DNA from: Sulfurovum sp.
Lineage (GTDB): Bacteria; Campylobacterota; Campylobacteria; Campylobacterales; Sulfurovaceae
Reading direction: 5' to 3'
Assembly: GCA_026985755.1 (NCBI GenBank)
Contig: JALSPX010000020.1
Location: 1 to 5,347 of the forward strand
Length of the DNA stretch: 5,347 nt
Part shown: piece after piece, positions 1 through 3,395 of the stretch
How the letters are laid out: each line of letters starts with the position of its first letter
Position numbering within the stretch: position 1 is the first letter of the stretch
Program-made: the position numbers and the translations under genes
The notes under the pieces: generated by a model
Seen by the model: the letters and a program-made list of their open reading frames with translations, nothing else
Database searches by the model: none
Told to the model about the DNA's origin: nothing

Positions 1-32
1 AGCATACTTGATATGATTGTATATTTTTTCAT
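1..32 (-). CDS. 5' end of a possible gene running off the left edge
   Basis: Reading leftward, an ATG at 32-30 opens a frame MKKYTIISSM that stays open to the window edge. It sits 16 bases after the stop codon of the outer membrane protein gene. A purine-rich stretch with GAGAGG about 10 bases upstream could serve as a ribosome binding site. The lysine pair followed by a mostly uncharged run would fit the start of a signal peptide, but only ten complete codons are visible, so no function can be given. The tight spacing suggests it would be co-transcribed with the preceding gene. It could also be a chance open frame. Confidence 0.42.
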   Translation of the reverse strand, partial: MKKYTIISSM

Positions 33-48
33 CTATCTTCTTCCTCTC

Positions 49-576
49 TTAGTAAAGATAATTAAACCCAAATACTACATCACCCGTATGGTTTAGTGCA
101 TTTGCCGATGACAATGAATAGCGATAACCTATATCAAAATCAAGACTCTCTAGAAGGTTTAAAAGTACCCCTCCTTGTCCTCCATATAGCATACCACTTT
201 CATCTATACCAGCAACTTCATAATTCATATACCCTACATTTACTCCAATATATGGTTGTACTGCAAAGTTTTCAGTCATATCTGATTTTAGGAAAAAATA
301 ATCCAAAGATAGAAATAATTTCTCAACATTACGCCCTTCATCATCAAAATAATTAAATGTAAACATTGTACGCCATTGCTCATTTTGTGCCCCTAAACGT
401 ACACCGTATCCTACACCTTCACTTGTATCGGCATCTTGCCTTCTCACGGCGTCACCTTGCACTTCGGCCATAGTCACTTCAACCCCGATAAACGGTTGAC
501 TCTCAGACATATTTTTTGCCTCAACTACATTAGTTAATAATAGACATACAATTGCCATTCCCATTTTTTTGAACAT
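49..576 (-). CDS. Small secreted beta-barrel outer membrane protein
   Basis: This 175-residue protein has a typical signal peptide: MFKK, a hydrophobic core at about residues 7-17, and a likely cleavage site after VEA (residue 20). The mature part is made of alternating hydrophobic/polar strands rich in Gly, Tyr and Phe (for example YGVRLGAQ, FTFNYF, LFLSLDYFF, PYIGVNVGY, DFDIGYRYSL, VVFGFNYLY), separated by acidic turns. It ends in an aromatic residue, as outer membrane barrel proteins do for BAM-dependent assembly. The size fits an 8-strand barrel of the general OmpA-barrel/OMP_b-brl type. No enzymatic motif is visible, and its substrate or role is unknown. The start at 576 is supported by AAGGAG at 583-588, 6 bases upstream. 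It lies about 170 bases downstream of a tRNA on the same strand, with its own promoter candidates in the gap. The barrel assignment is strong; the exact family is not. Confidence 0.85.
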   Translation of the reverse strand: MFKKMGMAIVCLLLTNVVEAKNMSESQPFIGVEVTMAEVQGDAVRRQDADTSEGVGYGVRLGAQNEQWRTMFTFNYFDDEGRNVEKLFLSLDYFFLKSDMTENFAVQPYIGVNVGYMNYEVAGIDESGMLYGGQGGVLLNLLESLDFDIGYRYSLSSANALNHTGDVVFGFNYLY

Positions 577-618
577 ACTAAACTCCTTGTCATAAATATT
601 TGATGCATTTCTTAACTG

Positions 619-635
619 TCAATGCTTCACATTGA
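619..635. repeat. Dyad TCAATG-N5-CATTGA in the outer membrane gene leader
   Basis: Perfect 6-base arms at 619-624 and 630-635 are separated by CTTCA. The dyad overlaps the transcription start expected (about 631) from the nearer promoter candidate. It could be a repressor operator or a small leader hairpin. Arms of this length can arise by chance in AT-rich DNA. Confidence 0.3.
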
Positions 636-637
636 TA

Positions 638-646
638 AGAATACCA
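638..646 (-). promoter_or_regulatory. Candidate extended -10 promoter, proximal, for the outer membrane protein gene
   Basis: On the minus strand the sequence reads TGG-TATTCT, an extended -10 with 4 of 6 matches in the hexamer, placing a start near 631 and a leader of about 55 bases. No TTGACA-like -35 is present. The upstream DNA is instead a run of A/T, as is common in Campylobacterota promoters. It competes with a better hexamer farther upstream at 702-707. Confidence 0.35.
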
Positions 647-662
647 TATTTTTATATTTTTT

Positions 663-693
663 AATCTTAATCTTATTTTTAATTATTAAGATT
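663..693. promoter_or_regulatory. Inverted repeat AATCTTAAT-N13-ATTAAGATT, candidate operator
   Basis: Perfect 9-base arms at 663-671 and 685-693 are separated by 13 bases. A tandem hexamer TTAATC (661-666, 667-672) overlaps the left arm. The element lies between the two promoter candidates of the outer membrane gene. It is centred near -47 of the proximal one and immediately downstream of the start predicted for the distal one, both plausible regulator positions. It does not match a named box I can assign with confidence. As RNA it could also fold, but neither side has a U-tract, so a terminator is unlikely. Confidence 0.4.
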
Positions 694-701
694 GCCAAGA
701 A

Positions 702-710
702 AGTATAACA
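702..710 (-). promoter_or_regulatory. Candidate extended -10 promoter, distal, for the outer membrane protein gene
   Basis: The minus strand reads TGT-TATACT: a TGn extension plus 5 of 6 matches to TATAAT. The start would fall near 695, giving a leader of about 118 bases. There is no -35 hexamer at the right distance. The TTGACA at 717-722 is only 9 bases from the hexamer. Confidence 0.4.
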
Positions 711-745
711 AAATAATGTCAAAATTTGATTTTTTTATTCGTTAG

Positions 746-822
746 TGGTGTCAAGAGGGAGACTTGAACTCCCGACCTCCGGCTTATGAGACCAGCGCTC
801 TAACCAGCTGAGCTACCTTGAC
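746..822 (-). tRNA. tRNA with CAU anticodon, most likely elongator tRNA-Met
   Basis: The minus strand folds into a complete 77-base cloverleaf. The acceptor stem GTCAAGG pairs with TCTTGAC (one G-U). The D-arm is GCTC/GAGC with a 9-base loop, the anticodon loop is CTCATAA (CAU), the T-arm is GGGAG/CTCCC with loop TTCAAGT, the discriminator is A, and CCA is encoded at 748-746. The first acceptor pair is G-C and the anticodon stem lacks three G-C pairs, so it is not initiator tRNA-Met. CAU could also belong to tRNA-Ile2, whose C34 is changed to lysidine by TilS; the A-U pairs at 4-69 and 5-68 do not resemble the usual G/C-rich Ile2 acceptor stem, so Met is preferred. The anticodon stem has two U-G pairs (28-42, 31-39). 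No clear terminator follows. Confidence 0.93.
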
Positions 823-853
823 TCTTTAATTGTGAGGTCGAAAGTGTATTAGA

Positions 854-872
854 ATTTTACTTAAAGTAAAAT
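854..872. repeat. AT-only palindrome between the glutaredoxin gene and the tRNA
   Basis: Perfect 9-base arms ATTTTACTT (854-862) and AAGTAAAAT (864-872) flank one base. Folded with a 5-base loop it gives a 7-base stem. No T-run follows on either strand and the stem is A/T-rich, so it would be a weak terminator at best. It may instead shape the leader of the tRNA transcript or be a protein site. Confidence 0.35.
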
Positions 873-875
873 GAA

Positions 876-884
876 TATATACCA
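876..884 (-). promoter_or_regulatory. Weak candidate extended -10 for the tRNA gene
   Basis: The minus strand reads TGG-TATATA just after the glutaredoxin stop codon, about 54 bases before the tRNA 5' end. There is no -35 hexamer. The tRNA could equally be read through from the glutaredoxin gene, 66 bases upstream. Confidence 0.25.
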
Positions 885-888
885 TTTT

Positions 889-1131
889 CTATATTTCGAG
901 TGTCTTTTCTATTTTTTTCTGATCAAATCCACATATCCATTTACTTCCTATCAATACCACAGGTACCCCTTTGCAACCATGTCTTTGACAATCTTGTGAT
1001 GCTTTTATATCTCTACTTATGTCTATCTCCTTAAATTTAATTTTATGTGTTTTAAAAAAATTTTTCGCAACATTGCACCATGAACAACCAGGACTAGAAA
1101 ATAAAATAATCTTTTTCTCTTTTTTTACCAT
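889..1131 (-). CDS. Glutaredoxin-like thiol-disulfide oxidoreductase
   Basis: This 80-residue cytoplasmic protein has no signal peptide and the features of a minimal thioredoxin/glutaredoxin fold. A first beta strand (KKIILFSS) is followed by the redox motif C16-S-W-C19 at the start of helix 1. The segment KFKEIDISRD is strand 2, G55-V-P57-V-V supplies the cis-proline that packs against the active site, and G68-F69-D70 matches the GFD segment of glutaredoxins. It probably reduces protein or low-molecular-weight disulfides, but its partner is not evident. Three more cysteines (C48, C53, C67) lie on the cis-Pro side and are unusual for so small a protein. The start at 1131 is backed by a strong AGGAGG at 1141-1146, 9 bases upstream. 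It diverges from groES and shares that control region. The family is clear; the precise subtype is not. Confidence 0.88.
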   Translation of the reverse strand: MVKKEKKIILFSSPGCSWCNVAKNFFKTHKIKFKEIDISRDIKASQDCQRHGCKGVPVVLIGSKWICGFDQKKIEKTLEI

Positions 1132-1185
1132 AGAACTATTTCCTCCTTTTCTATCTTTTCTATCTCATCTAAATTCTACACTGCA

Positions 1186-1214
1186 ATCATACAATAAATT
1201 TGCAATTTTTACAA
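1186..1214 (-). promoter_or_regulatory. Sigma70-type promoter for the glutaredoxin gene
   Basis: On the minus strand TTGTAA (1214-1209, 4 of 6) and TATGAT (1191-1186, 5 of 6) are separated by exactly 17 bases. The predicted start is near 1179, giving a leader of about 48 bases before the ATG at 1131. Confidence 0.6.
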
Positions 1215-1217
1215 AAT

Positions 1218-1228
1218 ATTCTTAGAAT
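1218..1228. repeat. Short dyad ATTCT-T-AGAAT in the divergent control region
   Basis: Perfect 5-base arms at 1218-1222 and 1224-1228 abut the larger inverted repeat that begins at 1229. The dyad is just upstream of the glutaredoxin -35. It could be a second regulator site; its short length makes chance possible. Confidence 0.25.
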
Positions 1229-1251
1229 GTTTTAGTGAATATGACTAAAAC
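1229..1251. promoter_or_regulatory. HAIR-like inverted repeat, candidate HspR operator of groESL
   Basis: Perfect 8-base arms GTTTTAGT (1229-1236) and ACTAAAAC (1244-1251) flank a 7-base spacer. The known HspR-associated inverted repeat is CTTGAGT-N7-ACTCAAG. The inner seven bases of each arm (TTTTAGT/ACTAAAA) match it at 5 of 7 positions, with the same spacer length. The site ends 3 bases before the groES -35, at about -61 to -39. HspR, a MerR-family repressor, is known to act on groESL in Helicobacter and Campylobacter from upstream of the promoter. No CIRCE (TTAGCACTC-N9-GAGTGCTAA) is visible here. Assignment to HspR is inference from pattern and position. Confidence 0.5.
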
Positions 1252-1254
1252 TTA

Positions 1255-1283
1255 TTGACATATAAAAAAAAATAAGCTAAAAT
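1255..1283 (+). promoter_or_regulatory. Sigma70 promoter of groES-groEL
   Basis: A perfect TTGACA (1255-1260) is followed after exactly 17 bases by TAAAAT (1278-1283, 5 of 6). The spacer holds a run of nine A's (1264-1272), which should bend the DNA. The predicted start is near 1290, leaving a 38-base leader. A small dyad TTTGC-TT-GCAAA (1283-1294) straddles the predicted start. A full -35 hexamer is notable because Campylobacterota promoters often lack one; it fits a strong housekeeping promoter kept in check by a repressor. Confidence 0.75.
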
Positions 1284-1327
1284 TTGCTTGCAAAAATTTA
1301 ATAGAACAAATTAGTAGGAGGTTTCAA

Positions 1328-1588
1328 ATGAATTTCAAACCACTAGGTGACAGACTCCTTGTTGAAAGAGTCGAAGAAGAAAATACAACAGCAAGTGGAA
1401 TTATTATTCCAGACAGTGCTAAAGAAAAACCCTTAAAAGCAAAAGTTTTAGCAATAGGAAATGATGTAGATGATGTCAATATAGATGACATCATTGTATT
1501 TGGGAAATATACGGGCACAGAACTCTCATTAGATGATAAAGAGTATCTGGTACTTGAAGTTTCTGACGTCTTGGGTGTAATAGCATAA
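1328..1588 (+). CDS. groES: Co-chaperonin GroES (Cpn10)
   Basis: GroES forms the seven-fold lid that closes the GroEL folding chamber in the cytoplasm. The 86-residue protein has the family N-terminal strand FKPLGDRLLVER, then the mobile loop at about residues 17-35 with the hydrophobic III tripeptide (25-27) that docks onto the GroEL apical domain. The core barrel strands are AKVLAIG and DDIIVFGKYTGTEL, and the end is EYLVLEVSDVLGVIA. It is about 11 residues shorter than the 97-residue E. coli protein, because the roof hairpin between the AIG and DDIIVF strands is reduced. This short form is usual in Campylobacterota. It lacks the C-terminal Cys/His extension of Helicobacter pylori GroES. 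The start is fixed by AGGAGG at 1316-1321, 6 bases upstream. groEL follows after 28 bases, so the two form an operon driven by the promoter at 1255-1283. Confidence 0.98.
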   Translation: MNFKPLGDRLLVERVEEENTTASGIIIPDSAKEKPLKAKVLAIGNDVDDVNIDDIIVFGKYTGTELSLDDKEYLVLEVSDVLGVIA

Positions 1589-1616
1589 ATCATACAATAC
1601 TATAAGGAGTAAACAA

Positions 1617-3245
1617 ATGGCAAAAGAGATTAATTTTTCAGACAATGCTAGAAATGGACTATATGAAGGTGTAAGTAAGCTGGCAGATGCCGTTAAGGTG
1701 ACAATGGGACCTAGAGGTCGTAATGTCTTAATACAAAAATCATATGGTGCACCACATATTACAAAAGATGGTGTCTCTGTTGCACGTGAAATAGAACTTA
1801 AAGATACACTGGAAAATATGGGTGCACAACTCGTTAAAGAAGTAGCGTCTAATACAGCTGATGAAGCAGGAGATGGTACCACTACTGCTACAGTGCTGGC
1901 TCATGCTATCTTTAAAGAGGGATTGAGAAACATTACAGCTGGTGCCAACCCTATTGAAGTCAAACGTGGTATGGACAAAGCTTCACATGCTATCATTGAA
2001 GAGCTTAAAAAAATCTCTAAAGAGGTGAAAGATAAAAAAGAGATAGCACAAGTCGCAACTATTTCTGCAAACTCTGATGAGACCATAGGTAACCTTATTG
2101 CTGAAGCAATGGAAAAAGTGGGTAAAGATGGTGTCATTACTGTAGAAGAAGCAAAAGGTATCAATGATGACTTAGAAGTAGTAGAAGGTATGCAATTTGA
2201 TAGAGGATACGTCTCTCCATACTTTGTGACCAATGCAGAAAAGATGACCTGTGAACTTGAAACACCACTGATTCTTTTAACAGACTCCAAGCTTACATCA
2301 CTTAAAGACTTGGTACCTATGTTAGAGCAAGTACAACAAAGTGGACGTCCTCTACTTATTATTGCTGATGATATAGAAGGAGAAGCACTCTCTACACTGG
2401 TACTGAATAAACTCAAAGGTGTGCTTAATATCACTGCTGTTAAAGCACCAGGCTTTGGGGATAGAAAGAAAGAGATGCTCAAAGACATCGCTATTTTGAC
2501 GGGAGCAACACTGATTACAGAAGAGCTTGGCTTAAGCCTGGAAAAAGCAACACTTAATGATCTTGGTCATGCAGCACGTGTCGTGATAGACAAAGACAAT
2601 ACAGTTATCGTAGATGGTAAAGGTGACAAGGCTGCTGTTGAAGCACGTATCAATGAAATCAAAGCACAAATAGGTACAACATCAAGCGAATATGATAAAG
2701 AGAAGCTTCAAGAGCGTCTTGCAAAACTTTCTGGTGGGGTAGCAGTCATTAAAGTCGGTGCTGCCACTGAAACAGAGATGAAAGAGAAAAAAGACCGTGT
2801 AGATGATGCACTCTCCGCAACCAAGGCAGCCGTAGATGAAGGTATCGTAATCGGTGGTGGTGCCGCACTCATCAAGGCAAGTCAAGCAGTAAATCTTGAC
2901 CTAAAAGAAGATGAAGCTGTAGGTGCAGACATCATTTTAAGAGCAGTCTTTGCTCCTATGAAACAAATCGCACAAAATGCAGGATTTGATGCAGGTGTGG
3001 TTGCTGATAAGATTGCGAATGCTACAGATGCGAACTTAGGATTTAATGCTGCGACTGGTGAGTATGTAGATATGCTTGAAGCTGGGATTATTGATCCACT
3101 TAAAGTTGAGCGTGTAGCACTTCAAAATGCTACCTCTGTGGCATCTTTACTCTTAACCACAGAAGCAACCGTTTCAGATATACCTGAAGCACCAACACCT
3201 ATGCCAGATATGCCACCAATGGGTGGTATGCCAGGTATGATGTGA
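1617..3245 (+). CDS. groEL: Chaperonin GroEL (Cpn60)
   Basis: GroEL is the ATP-driven double-ring chaperonin that folds newly made or stress-damaged proteins with GroES. The 542-residue sequence is full length and intact. ATP-site elements are in place: TMGPRGRNVLI (29-39), TKDG (49-52) and DGTTTAT (86-92), where D86 corresponds to E. coli D87. D397 in VDDALSATKAAVDEG corresponds to catalytic D398, and the family signature AAVDEGIVIGGG lies at 404-415. The equatorial, intermediate and apical (about 190-375) domains follow the standard order. The tail is the Gly-Met-rich type, PPMGGMPGMM, which lines the bottom of the cavity. The start is supported by AAGGAG at 1604-1609, 7 bases upstream. It is the second gene of the groESL operon. 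A long hairpin begins at the base after the stop codon, and the last codon plus stop form part of a 27-base repeat. Confidence 0.99.
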   Translation: MAKEINFSDNARNGLYEGVSKLADAVKVTMGPRGRNVLIQKSYGAPHITKDGVSVAREIELKDTLENMGAQLVKEVASNTADEAGDGTTTATVLAHAIFKEGLRNITAGANPIEVKRGMDKASHAIIEELKKISKEVKDKKEIAQVATISANSDETIGNLIAEAMEKVGKDGVITVEEAKGINDDLEVVEGMQFDRGYVSPYFVTNAEKMTCELETPLILLTDSKLTSLKDLVPMLEQVQQSGRPLLIIADDIEGEALSTLVLNKLKGVLNITAVKAPGFGDRKKEMLKDIAILTGATLITEELGLSLEKATLNDLGHAARVVIDKDNTVIVDGKGDKAAVEARINEIKAQIGTTSSEYDKEKLQERLAKLSGGVAVIKVGAATETEMKEKKDRVDDALSATKAAVDEGIVIGGGAALIKASQAVNLDLKEDEAVGADIILRAVFAPMKQIAQNAGFDAGVVADKIANATDANLGFNAATGEYVDMLEAGIIDPLKVERVALQNATSVASLLLTTEATVSDIPEAPTPMPDMPPMGGMPGMM

Positions 3246-3265
3246 GAACCGTAAATAAACGTGAA
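3239..3265. repeat. Direct repeat copy 1 (27 bases), overlapping the groEL end
   Basis: This copy begins at the third base of the penultimate groEL codon, covers the last Met codon and the TGA stop, and continues through GAACCG into the left arm of the first hairpin. It is identical over 27 bases to 3322-3348. After one mismatch, two further bases also agree. Confidence 0.95.
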
Positions 3266-3286
3266 AAGTTTCACGTTTATAGGTTC
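3246..3286. terminator. Long hairpin directly after the groEL stop codon
   Basis: Inner arms of 12 bases (3255-3266 and 3269-3280; the innermost pair probably opens to form the loop) are perfectly complementary. Outer arms GAACC (3246-3250) and GGTTC (3282-3286) extend the stem across a 4-versus-1-base internal loop. There is no T-run after it on the plus strand. On the minus strand the hairpin runs into TTTATTTACGG, a weak U-rich tail, so it may end transcription of the opposing GGDEF-EAL gene better than of groEL. For groEL it may act as a 3' stabiliser against exonucleases. The fold is certain as a complementarity; the role is inferred. Confidence 0.65.
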
Positions 3287-3321
3287 GAAACCGAAACGGT
3301 GGAGCAAAGCGACCCGTGTAG

Positions 3322-3348
3322 GATGTGAGAACCGTAAATAAACGTGAA
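3322..3348. repeat. Direct repeat copy 2 (27 bases)
   Basis: This is a perfect copy of 3239-3265 at an offset of 83 bases. The bases between the copies (the unit 3239-3321) include two mini-palindromes, GGTT-CGA-AACC (3282-3292) and ACCG-AAA-CGGT (3290-3300), and a G/C-richer stretch at 3297-3316 that stands out from the AT-rich surroundings. This looks like an intergenic repeat unit plus a partial second one. Confidence 0.95.
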
Positions 3349-3367
3349 CAGATTTGTTCATGTGTAT
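3338..3367. terminator. Second, diverged hairpin from the repeat
   Basis: The left arm (3338-3350) comes from the repeat. The right arm (3355-3367) differs from that of the first hairpin but still pairs over 13 positions around loop GATT, with one G-U and one mismatch. On the minus strand the stem is followed by TTTACGG, a poor U-tract. It sits between convergent genes and may serve as a two-way transcription stop. Termination is inferred only. Confidence 0.5.
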
Positions 3368-3395
3368 CAACCCAAAGTTTTAAGATAACTCTTCT

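Noticed and set aside
96..356. Plus-strand frame opposite the outer membrane protein gene
   Set aside because: Antisense shadow. The minus-strand frame has a signal peptide, barrel strands and a ribosome binding site.
617..622. Second minus-strand TTGACA as a -35
   Set aside because: At 17-18 bases the sequence offers only ATATTT or TATTTA, poor -10 matches, and the start would fall almost at the ribosome binding site.
717..722. TTGACA on the minus strand as a -35 for the outer membrane gene
   Set aside because: The nearest good -10 (TATACT, 702-707) is only 9 bases away, and nothing acceptable lies 16-18 bases downstream.
746..822. Initiator tRNA-Met
   Set aside because: Position 1-72 is a G-C pair, and the three G-C pairs of the initiator anticodon stem are absent.
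1140..1327. Canonical CIRCE element upstream of groES
   Set aside because: No TTAGCACTC-N9-GAGTGCTAA or near match. The dyad present has a 7-base spacer and fits HAIR better.
1324..1593. Minus-strand open frame covering groES
   Set aside because: Exact antisense shadow of groES with serine-rich low-quality composition.
1901..2488. 195-codon minus-strand frame inside groEL
   Set aside because: Serine-rich mirror of a conserved coding region; no start signals and no recognisable domain.
3239..3348. CRISPR array from the 27-base repeat
   Set aside because: Only two copies, one overlapping the groEL stop codon, and the intervening 56 bases are themselves palindromic rather than a unique spacer.
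3122..3370. Minus-strand open frame of 82 codons across the groEL end and intergenic repeat
   Set aside because: It is antisense to groEL and to the repeat-hairpin array. Its odd protein sequence is simply translated repeat, and it has no ribosome binding site.
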